Positions 8,070-15,275 of a stretch of 39,711 bases of DNA are shown here, in pieces. The DNA is taken from assembly GCA_003152095.1 (NCBI GenBank), contig PLZI01000132.1, positions 311-40,021 on the forward strand. Direction: 5' to 3'. Both the position numbers and the translations under genes were made by a program. This DNA is from Acidobacteriota bacterium. GTDB lineage: Bacteria > Acidobacteriota > Thermoanaerobaculia > UBA5066. The notes under the pieces were generated by a model. It worked only from the letters and a program-made list of their open reading frames with translations, did not search any database and had not been told where the DNA came from. Every line of letters starts with the position of its first letter. Positions within the stretch are counted from its first letter, which is position 1.

Positions 8070-9833
8070 CTACACTCTCGTGATCGCTTCGAAGCGGCAG
8101 GCCCGGTAACACTCGTCGCAGCGGGTGCACAGGCTGTGGTCGATGACGTGGGGCTTACCCTTCTCACCGGTGATGGCCTTGGCCGCGCAGGCCCGTCCGC
8201 ACACTCCGCAGCCGTTGCACTTCTCGTTGACGGTGTAGGTGAGCAGGGCCTGGCACTGGTGGGCGGGGCACTTGCGGTTGGAGATGTGCGCCTCGTACTC
8301 CGCCCGGAAGTACTTGAGGGTGGTGAGCACCGGGTTTGGTGCGGTCTGGCCCAGGCCGCACAGCGAATTGTTCCTCACCAGGGAGGCCAGGTTCTCCAGC
8401 CTCTCGATATCCCCCTCCTTGCCCTTGCCCTCGGTGATCCGGACGAGGACCTCCAGCATGCGCTTGGTGCCCACCCGGCAGAACGTGCACTTCCCGCAGG
8501 ACTCGCGCTGGGTGAAGTCCAGGAAGAATCGGGCCACGTCCACCATGCAGGTGGTCTCGTCGAGCACCACCAGCCCGCCCGACCCCATGATGGCGCCCGT
8601 CTTGTTGATGGACTCGTAGTCGATGACGGTGTTTTCCAGCTCCGCGGGGATGCAGCCCCCGGAGGGGCCGCCCATCTGTACGGCCTTGAACTTGCGGCCT
8701 TCCTTGATACCCCCGCAGACGTCGTGGACGATCTCCCTGATGGAGATCCCCATTGGGACCTCCACCAGCCCGCCCCGCCGGATCTTGCCGGCCATGGCGA
8801 AGACCTTGGTGCCCTTGCTGTTGGCGGTGCCGAGGCGGTTGAAGGCCTGCGCCCCGTTGAGCACGATCCAGGGCACGTTGGCAAATGTCTCCACGTTGTT
8901 GATGTTGGTTGGGCACTCCCACAGGCCCTTGACCGCGGGGAAGGGCGGCCGCATCCGCGGCATGCCGCGGCGTCCCTCGATCGAGGCGATGAGGGCGGTC
9001 TCCTCGCCGCACACGAAAGCTCCCGCCCCCTCCTTCAGCTCGACGTGGAACTCGAATCCGGTGCCGAAGACGTCGTCACCCAGGAGGCCGCGCGCCTCGG
9101 CCTGGGCGACGGCGATGTTCAGCCGCTCGACGGCCATGGGGTACTCGGCGCGCACGTAGATGTAACCCTGCGTGGAGCCGATGGCGTGGCCCCCGATGGC
9201 CATGCCCTCCAGCACCGAGTGGGGGTCGCTCTCCAGGACCGAGCGATCCATGAAGGCCCCGGGGTCGCCCTCGTCGGCGTTGCAGATCACGTACTTCTGC
9301 TTGCCCGGGGCCAGCCGCGTGAAGCGCCACTTCATCCCGGTGAGGAAGCCCGCCCCCCCGCGCCCTCGCAGCCCCGACTCGATGATCACGTTGATGAGGC
9401 CGTCGGGGTCGTTCTGGTAGAGAACCCTCTTCAAGGCCTGGTACCCGCCCACCTCCAGGTACTCCTCGATCTTCTCCGGGTCGATCACCCCGCAGTTGCG
9501 CAGCACGATGCGCTCCTGGCGGTCGAGGAAGGCCTTCTCCTGGCCCTTGCCGTCGCTGGTCCACACCAGCCACTCCTCGATGGGCTCGCCCTTCCCGACG
9601 TGCTCCTCGAGCAACCGGTCGACTCTATCCGGGGTCATCTGCCCGTACTGCCAGCGCTTCCCGTCGTTCTCGCGCACCTCCACGAGCGGCTCGCGGTAGC
9701 ACATGCCCACGCAGCCGGTCTTCCCCACCTTGCAGCTGCCGTGGAGCGTCCCCGTCCTGGCCAGGATCGCGGCGTAGGTCGCTCCGGCGCCCGCCGCCAC
9801 CCCGCACGTGCCCAGCCCCACAAGGATCCTCAC
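8070..9833 (-). CDS. NADH dehydrogenase (NuoF/HydB-like) flavoprotein subunit
   Basis: A 587-residue NuoF-type protein that oxidises or reduces NAD(H) on FMN and passes electrons to Fe-S clusters. The N-terminal ~100 residues are a thioredoxin-like [2Fe-2S] domain (Cys10, 34, 41, 45). The FMN site GLRGRGGAGFLTGMKW and the NADH site GAGAFVCGEETALI follow, then the [4Fe-4S] motif SCGKCTFCRVGTKRM with a distal Cys. The C-terminus adds two ferredoxin-type clusters (CNGCGVCGRAC and CTRCDECYRAC). This extended form is typical of HydB/HndC subunits in multimeric [FeFe]-hydrogenases and NADP-reducing complexes, not of respiratory complex I. Its start overlaps the nuoE stop by 4 nt. Confidence 0.92.
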   Translation of the reverse strand: MRILVGLGTCGVAAGAGATYAAILARTGTLHGSCKVGKTGCVGMCYREPLVEVRENDGKRWQYGQMTPDRVDRLLEEHVGKGEPIEEWLVWTSDGKGQEKAFLDRQERIVLRNCGVIDPEKIEEYLEVGGYQALKRVLYQNDPDGLINVIIESGLRGRGGAGFLTGMKWRFTRLAPGKQKYVICNADEGDPGAFMDRSVLESDPHSVLEGMAIGGHAIGSTQGYIYVRAEYPMAVERLNIAVAQAEARGLLGDDVFGTGFEFHVELKEGAGAFVCGEETALIASIEGRRGMPRMRPPFPAVKGLWECPTNINNVETFANVPWIVLNGAQAFNRLGTANSKGTKVFAMAGKIRRGGLVEVPMGISIREIVHDVCGGIKEGRKFKAVQMGGPSGGCIPAELENTVIDYESINKTGAIMGSGGLVVLDETTCMVDVARFFLDFTQRESCGKCTFCRVGTKRMLEVLVRITEGKGKEGDIERLENLASLVRNNSLCGLGQTAPNPVLTTLKYFRAEYEAHISNRKCPAHQCQALLTYTVNEKCNGCGVCGRACAAKAITGEKGKPHVIDHSLCTRCDECYRACRFEAITRV

Positions 9834-10339
9834 GAGCCCGCCTTCGTCTTCTGCTCCCGATAGGGCTTGAGCACCTTCCTGAGGTCGGCGGGCTTGAGGT
9901 TGCCGTGGGTGTCCTTGTTGATCATGAGCACCGGGGCCAGGCTGCAGCAGCCCAGACAGGCCACCGTCTCCAGGGTGAACTCGCGGTCCGGGGTGGTCTC
10001 CCCCTCCCCGACCCGCAGCTGGTCCTTCAGGGCCTTGGAGATCCCATCGGCCTGCGCCACGTGGCAGGCCGTGCCGTGGCAGACCTTGATGATGTTGCGG
10101 CCCACGGCGTGCTGCCGGAACTGCGCGTAGAAGGTGGCCACCCCGAAGATCTGCGAGAGGGGCACCCCCGTCTTCCTGTGGATCTCGGCGATCCGCTCGC
10201 GGGAGATGTAGCCGTCCTGGACTTGGAACTTTTGCAGGAGTGGGATCAGGACCCCGCCCGCCCCCTTGTAGTGGAGGTTCTTGAAGTCATACGCGCGTGG
10301 CGCTTCCACGTCGTGGGCTCCCGGCGCCGCGCTAGTCAT
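9830..10339 (-). CDS. NuoE-like [2Fe-2S] thioredoxin-fold subunit
   Basis: A 169-residue NuoE/HydC-like protein, the usual partner of NuoF. The N-terminal helical part (GVLIPLLQKFQVQDGYIS, then ATFYAQF) is the family pattern. The four cluster ligands appear as CHGTAC (with HV after) and CLGCCSLAP. It transfers electrons from the NuoF FMN through a [2Fe-2S] centre. It overlaps the zinc-ribbon gene by 8 nt upstream and nuoF by 4 nt downstream, so the three are translationally coupled. No other complex I genes are present, so this belongs to a soluble oxidoreductase. Confidence 0.93.
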   Translation of the reverse strand: MTSAAPGAHDVEAPRAYDFKNLHYKGAGGVLIPLLQKFQVQDGYISRERIAEIHRKTGVPLSQIFGVATFYAQFRQHAVGRNIIKVCHGTACHVAQADGISKALKDQLRVGEGETTPDREFTLETVACLGCCSLAPVLMINKDTHGNLKPADLRKVLKPYREQKTKAGS

Positions 10340-10733
10340 AGGGCGTCTCGAACATGCGGTTCATCAGGCTCATCATGTCGTCGATGTTGCCGGTGCCCCC
10401 GAGGGCATGGGCCTTGCACCCGCGCCGGGAGCAGAACTCCAGGTAGCCGCCTTTGGCAATGTCGAGCGACGCCATGGCGGCGCCGCAGATTTTGCAGGCC
10501 AGCGGCAGCATCAGGCTGGCCTCGCACTTCGGGCAGCTGAGATCAACGACGTCGCCCTCCTCCAGGGCGAGGTCCGTCTCCACGCCGTAGTCGCCGAAGA
10601 CGGCGCTCAGGGAGATCGCCCCCTGCTGGTGGGTCCGGCGCACGTGGCCGTCGAGATGCACGCGCGCGCCCTCGGTGAGCGCCGCGCCGCACTGGGGACA
10701 GCGCAGCTCCAGCACGAGCATCTGTTTAGTCAT
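10332..10733 (-). CDS. Small zinc-ribbon-type protein of unknown function
   Basis: A 133-residue protein with four pairs of metal-binding-type cysteines: CPQC (about residue 12), CPKC, CKIC and CSRRGC. The pattern suggests two zinc ribbons or rubredoxin-like knuckles. The C-terminal tail (DDMMSLMNRMFETPYD) is Met-rich and acidic. I do not recognise a named family. It overlaps the [FeFe]-hydrogenase-like gene by 8 nt at its start and nuoE by 8 nt at its end, which points to an obligate partner, perhaps an assembly factor or small subunit. That role is inference only. Confidence 0.8.
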   Translation of the reverse strand: MTKQMLVLELRCPQCGAALTEGARVHLDGHVRRTHQQGAISLSAVFGDYGVETDLALEEGDVVDLSCPKCEASLMLPLACKICGAAMASLDIAKGGYLEFCSRRGCKAHALGGTGNIDDMMSLMNRMFETPYD

Positions 10734-12066
10734 GGACTGGTTCCTTCGTGGAGGCCATCGCCTCCTGCAGCCTTTCGAGGCGGACGAACACGCAGTCCTC
10801 CAGCGCGGCCAGGCCGCGCACAACGTCCTCGGCGTGGGCGGCGCAGCTCGGGGCGCCGCACGCCGCACAGTCCTTCGCCGGCAGGTCCGCCATGACCCGC
10901 TCCACCTCGCGCTTGCGTGCCACCGACTCGCGCAGGTTGCGTCCCAGCGGGCGCACCGGACGGGCCTTGAGGTGCTCCTCGAGGTCGAAGAAGTGCTCGC
11001 GCAGCATCGCGCGCACCTTCTCCTCGGGCACCACCGCCCCTTCGCCCGCCTGCCGGCCGTGCCGGCGCACGATGTGCTGCACGGTGCGCCGGGCGGCGTA
11101 GCGGTTCTCCACCGTGAGCTGCCCGCTGATGCAGCCGTCCGGGCAGATGTACGCCTCGATGAAGTCGACGGCCTGAAGCTTGCCCTCCTCGATGTGGTCG
11201 AAGACCCGCAGCACGTCGCGCACGCCGGCCACGGTGATCGTGTTGGCGTTGCGCATGCCCGCGATCTCCCCGCCCGCCATCGCCCAGAGCAGCCCGCGCT
11301 CGCTGATGGGCGGGGGGTTCTCCACCGGCCCGTTGGCCTTGATGGCCTTCAGCAGCGGACCGTAGACCTCGGCGATGGAGAAGGCCCCGTCCAGGTACGA
11401 CGCCTCCAGGGCTTCCGGGTGGTGGATGGACTGCAGCATGGCGCTGCACGGAGTGATGAAGAAGATGCCGATGTCGCCGGGCGCGAGCCCCTTTTCCGCG
11501 ACGAGCCGGCGGCGCAGCAGCTTGGCGGCCAGCTCGCGCGCAGTCTCGATCGGCAGCAGGTTGTCGATCATGTCCGGGTAGCGGAGCTGGATCAGGTGGA
11601 TGATGGCGGGGCAGGTCACCGAGACCTTGGGCCAGGGACCGCGGCACTCCGAGAGGTAGGCGTCGGTGGCGCTCGCGTGCATGTCGCACATGGCGGACAG
11701 GTCGTAGACGTCGTCGAAGCCCAGGCTGCGGAGGGCCTGCAGCACTTGCCCCGGCTCCACGTCCCTGCCGAACTGGGAGTACAGGGTCAGCGTGGGCAGG
11801 GCCACCGTGTACTTGAAGCGCTTGAGGTCCGCGGAGGTGGCGGTCGCCGCGTGCATCGCCCCGTGCCGGCACCAGCGGATGCACTCGCCGCAGTCGATGC
11901 AGAGGTCGGGGTCGGCGACCGCGCACCCGGCCCGCACGCGGATCGCCGCGGTGGGGCAGGCCTTGCAGCAGTCGACGCACCCCACGCAGCGCTGCGGGTC
12001 GAAGACGATCGAATGCTCGCTCCTCGGGCGCTCGCCGTCCGCGACGTCAGGCAAGTCGCACCGCAT
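10726..12066 (-). CDS. [FeFe]-hydrogenase-like protein with altered H-cluster loops
   Basis: A 446-residue protein. Residues 20-70 carry two ferredoxin clusters (Cys27/30/33 or 34/37 and 56/59/62/66). Residues 85-330 align with the hydrogenase large-subunit core, but the signature loops differ. L1 is VTCPAI (Cys152) rather than TSCCPGW. L2 is TPCSAM (Cys207) rather than MPCTAKK. L3 is CPDGCISGQ (Cys308, Cys312) rather than MACPGGCxxGGGQP. The four cluster-ligand cysteines are kept, but the L1 cysteine thought to relay protons and the L2 lysine are not. A C-terminal Fe-S domain (CAACGAPSC, about residue 416) is typical of HsfB-like sensory or regulatory homologues. The context with DRTGG and RsbW-like proteins fits that group. 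No hydEFG maturation genes are in the window. Confidence 0.85.
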   Translation of the reverse strand: MRCDLPDVADGERPRSEHSIVFDPQRCVGCVDCCKACPTAAIRVRAGCAVADPDLCIDCGECIRWCRHGAMHAATATSADLKRFKYTVALPTLTLYSQFGRDVEPGQVLQALRSLGFDDVYDLSAMCDMHASATDAYLSECRGPWPKVSVTCPAIIHLIQLRYPDMIDNLLPIETARELAAKLLRRRLVAEKGLAPGDIGIFFITPCSAMLQSIHHPEALEASYLDGAFSIAEVYGPLLKAIKANGPVENPPPISERGLLWAMAGGEIAGMRNANTITVAGVRDVLRVFDHIEEGKLQAVDFIEAYICPDGCISGQLTVENRYAARRTVQHIVRRHGRQAGEGAVVPEEKVRAMLREHFFDLEEHLKARPVRPLGRNLRESVARKREVERVMADLPAKDCAACGAPSCAAHAEDVVRGLAALEDCVFVRLERLQEAMASTKEPVHD

Positions 12067-12466
12067 ACGTGAGCGTCGTGCCGACCCCGGGGGTCGACTC
12101 CAGCCGGAACTCGTCCGCGCTGTTCTTGATGTTCGGCAGGCCGAGGCCCGCTCCGAAGCCGCGGGCGCGCATCTCCGGTGTGGCGGTGGACCAGCCCGGG
12201 GTCATGGCCAGCTCGATGTCTGGGATCCCCCGGCCGCGGTCCGCCACCACCACCCGCACCGCCTCGGGCAGCACCTGGAAGCTCAGGTCCGCCTCGTCGG
12301 CGTGCATGATGACGTTCATTTCCGCCTCGAAGTTGGCGATCGAGAGCCGGCGGATGAGGTCCGGCCGGATCCCCAGGTCCTTGCAGATGGACTTGATGCG
12401 CGTGGCCACCTCTCCCCCGTGCTCGAAGTCGCCCCCGCGGATCTGGAAGGTCTCGGCATAGAGCAC
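12047..12466 (-). CDS. RsbW-like anti-sigma/histidine-kinase-type ATPase
   Basis: A 139-residue GHKL-fold ATP-binding protein. The N-box lies at ANFEAEMNVIMHA, the G1 box at DRGRGIPD and the G2 box at GFGAGLGLPNIK. There is no dimerisation/phosphoacceptor domain, so it resembles anti-sigma-factor Ser/Thr kinases such as RsbW/SpoIIAB. I start at GTG 12466, 5 nt after the previous stop. The end overlaps the hydrogenase-like gene by 20 nt. Genes of this type recur in operons of anaerobic [FeFe]-hydrogenase homologues. A regulatory role sensing redox state is an inference. Confidence 0.85.
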   Translation of the reverse strand: MLYAETFQIRGGDFEHGGEVATRIKSICKDLGIRPDLIRRLSIANFEAEMNVIMHADEADLSFQVLPEAVRVVVADRGRGIPDIELAMTPGWSTATPEMRARGFGAGLGLPNIKNSADEFRLESTPGVGTTLTYAVRLA

Positions 12467-12471
12467 CTCGC

Positions 12472-12840
12472 TCAGGGCGCGGTCCCCTGTTGCTTGGTGG
12501 AGGCGGGCAGGCCGCCCCGGTGCAGGCGGCCGCAGGCCTCGTACATGGTCAGGGTGGTGGACAGCAGGGGCAGGCCGCGCGCGCGGGCCAGGGCCAGCAC
12601 CTGCGCGTCGGGCCGCTTGTCGTTGACGTAGAGGATGGCCTGCGCGTCGACCACCTCGGCGGTGTGCACCGACTGCAAGTTGGTCAACCCGGTGATGAGC
12701 AGGGGCCCGTGCCCGCAGAAGGCCAGCACCTCGCTCATGAGGTCGGCGGCGAAGCAGCCAGCGATCTCCCGGCCGCCGGCCTGGTCGAGGGCCAGCAGGT
12801 CCGTGCAGCCGAGAAGCGTGACGATCTCCGCGAGAAGCAT
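12472..12840 (-). CDS. DRTGG-fold protein (second copy)
   Basis: A 122-residue protein resembling DRTGG-domain proteins, the small alpha/beta fold also found with CBS domains and phosphotransacetylase N-termini. The pattern is IAGCFAADLMSEVLAFCGHG followed by LLITGLTNLQSVHTAEVVDA. It aligns in outline with the 109-residue neighbour at 12874, so the two are probably ancient duplicates. The ATG at 12840 is preceded by a GGTGAGG-like ribosome site. Such proteins accompany sensory hydrogenase homologues; their ligand is unknown, though nucleotide binding is often proposed. Confidence 0.7.
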   Translation of the reverse strand: MLLAEIVTLLGCTDLLALDQAGGREIAGCFAADLMSEVLAFCGHGPLLITGLTNLQSVHTAEVVDAQAILYVNDKRPDAQVLALARARGLPLLSTTLTMYEACGRLHRGGLPASTKQQGTAP

Positions 12841-12873
12841 GCCCTCACCTCGGGGTCGCGTCCGGGCGGCCGT

Positions 12874-13203
12874 CTAGCGAATGCCGGCCTCATACAGCTT
12901 CGTGGCCATTTGCCAGCGATTCAGGGCCGTGGTGAACACCGTGATCTCGGCCTTCTCCGCCATCTTCACCACGTCGTCGGCGAGGGCCTTGCCCTGGGTG
13001 ATGACGATGGCGCAGGTGTCGACCAGGTTGGCGGCGGCGATCACGTTGGCGTGCGCCTGCGCGGTGACCAGTAGGTCGCCCGCCTTGGCGTTGGCGATCA
13101 CGTCGCTGACCATGTCCGATATGTAGACGCCCGTCACGTCCCGATCGAAGACCTTGGTGGCCGCCTTGAGCTCGAGCCGCTCCGCGAGTTCCTGAATCTT
13201 CAT
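12874..13203 (-). CDS. DRTGG-domain protein
   Basis: A 109-residue stand-alone DRTGG protein. The core reads VTGVYISDMVSDVIANAKAG, then LLVTAQAHANVIAAANLVDT and AIVITQGK, which fits the family well. The ATG at 13203 has AGGAG 6 nt upstream. It sits 10 nt after the stop of the unknown gene upstream and 33 nt before the second DRTGG-like gene. In many anaerobes such proteins are encoded beside RsbW-like ATPases and HsfB-type hydrogenase homologues, the same neighbours seen here. The biochemical role is not established. Confidence 0.82.
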   Translation of the reverse strand: MKIQELAERLELKAATKVFDRDVTGVYISDMVSDVIANAKAGDLLVTAQAHANVIAAANLVDTCAIVITQGKALADDVVKMAEKAEITVFTTALNRWQMATKLYEAGIR

Positions 13204-13213
13204 CCTGTGCTCC

Positions 13214-13816
13214 TCATTCCATGGACGTGAGGCCGAAGTCGACCGCGATCTGCTGGTAGGTGATCTTCCGGTGGAGGCCGAAGAAGTCGGGCAGGATCAG
13301 CACCTTCTTCTGGGGACTGGTCAGGCGCTCGTTGAAGAGCGCGTTGAGGATCCGGACCTTCTCAAGGGGCATGGGCGCATGGCCCTCCTCGCCCTCGGTG
13401 GTGATCGCCACGTAGAGCGAGACGCGCTGGTCGTGGGCCAGGTCGCCCATCTGGTAGACGGTGCTGTCCTTGGCGCAGCAGGCGTAGTACAGGAGCCCCG
13501 CCAGCTCGCCGAAGGGCACCACCTGGCCGGTCTGGGTGTCGCGGACGTCGAACTGGAAGGTCTGGGCCGCCTCCTGGGGCTTCCAGAACCGATTGCCCTC
13601 GCGGTACTCCTCCAAGGGCGGGGTCCGCTCTGCCACGAAGTAGCAGCGCCGGGCGAGAGTGTGGTTCTCCAGCTCGATCATCAGGTAGCCTGGCCGCACA
13701 TTGACCATCTCGTAGCGCCGGTCACGCTTAGCGGTCCTCTTTAGCGGCCTCACGACGCTCTCCTGCAGCAAGGATCGGGTAAGCTGGAACCCGGTGCAAT
13801 GAAACGTTCGCATCAT
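13214..13816 (-). CDS. Conserved-looking protein of unknown function, first gene of the redox operon
   Basis: A frame of up to 200 residues that I do not recognise. The N-terminal third is basic (RPLKRTAKRDRRYEM). The rest is mixed alpha/beta with no Cys motif, signal peptide or membrane segment; FGLHRKITYQQIAVDFGL near the C-terminus could be a helix-turn-helix-like stretch. The start is uncertain: ATG 13816 has no clear ribosome site, and an internal ATG at 13711 (MVNVRPGYLMIELENH) is an alternative giving 165 residues. It lies 10 nt upstream of the DRTGG gene, so it is probably cotranscribed. Confidence 0.6.
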   Translation of the reverse strand: MMRTFHCTGFQLTRSLLQESVVRPLKRTAKRDRRYEMVNVRPGYLMIELENHTLARRCYFVAERTPPLEEYREGNRFWKPQEAAQTFQFDVRDTQTGQVVPFGELAGLLYYACCAKDSTVYQMGDLAHDQRVSLYVAITTEGEEGHAPMPLEKVRILNALFNERLTSPQKKVLILPDFFGLHRKITYQQIAVDFGLTSME

Positions 13817-14155
13817 CCGCTGAAAGTCAAGTCGGTCAAGCGCTTAGCGAGTGTCTGTTCGAGACTCTTGCCGGATACGTGCGTTCTCTCTGCCTACCGA
13901 GCTGCCGCAGGGCAGACAGAAGCACTTGAAAAGAGGTTGAAGGCGCAGCTGGGGAATTTGTCGGTTGTCGCTCGTGCAATGGTCCCGGCTCGACGGGTCT
14001 GGTGGATTTAGGGGTGACCGTACACGAGGTCCCCGTCCAGCCCGCGTCCTCTTCTGTTAACCGTGGGATCCCTCCTCGGGGCCACCTGTTGAACGAAACC
14101 GCTTCGCGGTAGCTGCCCTCGGGACGAGGCGTCCAGACCCCGATCGCCGAGCTTT
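13817..14155. other. Intergenic region upstream of the redox operon
   Basis: This stretch must hold the promoter of the minus-strand operon, but I see no convincing -35/-10 or sigma-54 pair. A 70-codon plus-strand frame (13799-14011) overlaps the first operon gene, lacks a ribosome site and resembles nothing known, so I do not call it. The right half contains an attC-like hairpin (14055-14094) and then the left end of the IS3 element at 14156. Confidence 0.5.
14055..14094 (+). repeat. attC-like hairpin, weaker copy
   Basis: An imperfect hairpin with GTGG/CCAC and CCC/GGG arms (14063-14085) is bounded by TGTTAAC on the left and GTTGAAC on the right. The right box fits the integron R' consensus GTTRRRY; the left box fits RYYYAAC poorly. 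The 15-mer CTGTTGAACGAAACC at 14086-14100 recurs exactly in inverted orientation at 15191-15205, inside and beside the better attC-like site. At 40 bp it is short for an attC. Confidence 0.35.
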
Positions 14156-14194
14156 TGCTCCGCCCCCCATTTCTAGACACTTTTCGAGCCCAGA

Positions 14195-14488
14195 ATGGGC
14201 TCAGAAAGGTTGGCTGTCATGGAGGAGTTTTCTCGGAAGGCGGATGGTCGGCGGGTCTTTTCGGTGGCGTTCAAGCGGGAGACGGTGGCTCGGATCACGT
14301 CGGGTGAGAAGACCCTTGCCGAGCTCTCGCGAGAGCTCGGCATTTCGCCGAGCGTCGTTCGAAACTGGATGCGCCTGGTGGAGCGTGGCGGGACGACCGC
14401 GGTGGCGGCTGGCGAACCAGATCCTCTCCGTGACCAAGACGCGGGCTTCGTACGGCTACCGGCGCACGCACCGGCTCGTCAATCGTGA
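14195..14488 (+). pseudogene. IS3 transposase OrfA, truncated
   Basis: The first ~70 residues are a transposase_8 helix-turn-helix domain: FSVAFKRETVARITSGEKTL, then AELSRELGISPSVVRNWMRL. After about residue 70 (TTAVAAG) the expected leucine-zipper segment of OrfA is missing. The frame instead reads out-of-frame OrfB sequence until a stop at 14488. The start may be ATG 14195 or 14219. Only the DNA-binding part of OrfA remains. Confidence 0.8.
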
Positions 14489-15143
14489 GCGGGAGGCCAG
14501 CGGGGAGACGCCCTACAACCGCAAGAGAATCCGGCGTGTCATGCGGATCGCCGGCCTGATGCTTCCGGGGAAGAAGAGACATCGTTTCGATCGGCCTCAT
14601 ACCGGGAAAGTCGAGATGCCCATCTCCAACCAGCGTTGGTGCTCCGACGGATTCAACATCCCCTGCTGGAACGGAGACGTCGTGAGGGTCGCCTTCGCCC
14701 TCGACTGCCACGACCGCGAGGCTCTCGGGCACGTGGCCCGCGCCCGGGATCTTCGCGGCGAGGACATCAGGCTTCTGCTCGACGAGGCCCTCTGGTCCCG
14801 GTTCGGCGAACGCACTCTCACGGCTCCCGTCGAGATCCAGTGGCTCTCGGACAACGGCGGCCCCTACACTTCGACGGACACGGTCCTCTACGCCCAGACT
14901 CTCGGTTTCCGCCCGGTGACGACCCCGGCCTATAGCCCCGAGTCCAACGGCATGGCCGAGGCCTTCGTGAACACCGTCAAGCGTGACTACGTCCACGGCG
15001 CCGATCTCTCCGACGGGGAAACGGTCATCCGGCAGCTTCCCAGATGGATCGACGACTACAACAGAATCGCTCCCCACTCTTCCCTCGCAATGCGTTCCCC
15101 AAAGGAGTGTCGTGCCCTCAACCCTCAGATTTCATGTGTCTAG
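14406..15143 (+). pseudogene. IS3 transposase OrfB, N-terminally truncated
   Basis: The frame from about 14406 encodes the OrfB body starting at ANQILSVTKTRASYGYRRTH, followed by the rve integrase core. Candidate DDE residues are present: the Asp in RWCSDGF, the Asp in LSDNGGPYTS and the Glu in NGMAEAFVNTVKRDY. The N-terminal HTH_21 region normally upstream (about 50-60 residues) is gone. No start codon with a ribosome site is visible at the junction. Family resemblance is to IS2-like IS3 elements. Confidence 0.8.
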
Positions 15144-15196
15144 AAATTTGGGGGGCAGAGCATGCCCATAGAGCGTCGGCTCGGCCGCAAGGTTTC

Positions 15197-15257
15197 GTTC
15201 AACAGACGGATTACGTGCATGCGCTTCGCGACGCTCGTAATCCGCTCTGAGTTAAAC
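15197..15257 (-). repeat. attC-like recombination site behind a small gene
   Basis: Read on the minus strand, this 61-bp element starts with GTTTAAC (15257-15251), matching the integron R'' consensus RYYYAAC. It ends with GTTGAAC (15203-15197), matching R' GTTRRRY. Between them are perfect 9-bp arms CGGATTACG (15244-15236) and CGTAATCCG (15215-15207), acting as L'' and L', with unequal spacers (6 and 3 nt) and a 20-nt variable end. It lies 18 nt past the stop codon of the Cys-rich gene in that gene's orientation, as an attC lies in a gene cassette. No integrase gene is in the window. Confidence 0.6.
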
Positions 15258-15275
15258 GCTCCTGCGCTCTCTTCC

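Larger units (their letters stand above)
14156..15162 (+). mobile_element. IS3-family insertion sequence, internally deleted
   Basis: The element is bounded by imperfect inverted repeats of about 25-27 bp. The left end is TGCTCCGCCCCCCATTTCTA (from 14156), continuing GACAC. The right end, reverse-complemented, is TGCTCTGCCCCCCAAATTTC (from 15162), continuing TAGACAC. The ends begin TG and finish CA as usual for IS3. No direct target repeat is obvious. The length of about 1.0 kb is short of the usual 1.2-1.3 kb, and the transposase frames are joined by a deletion near 14405, so it is probably not autonomous. Confidence 0.85.

Noticed and set aside
5090-8083. 997-codon open frame on the plus strand opposite the fused redox gene
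   Set aside because: It mirrors codon periodicity of the real minus-strand gene, has no recognisable motif, and the minus-strand product has intact Fe-S and dinucleotide motifs.
12900-13203. HPr kinase/phosphorylase for the DRTGG proteins
   Set aside because: They lack the Walker A kinase domain; only the DRTGG fold is present.
13799-14011. 70-codon plus-strand frame upstream of the redox operon
   Set aside because: No ribosome site, overlaps the first operon gene and resembles no family; kept only as intergenic description.
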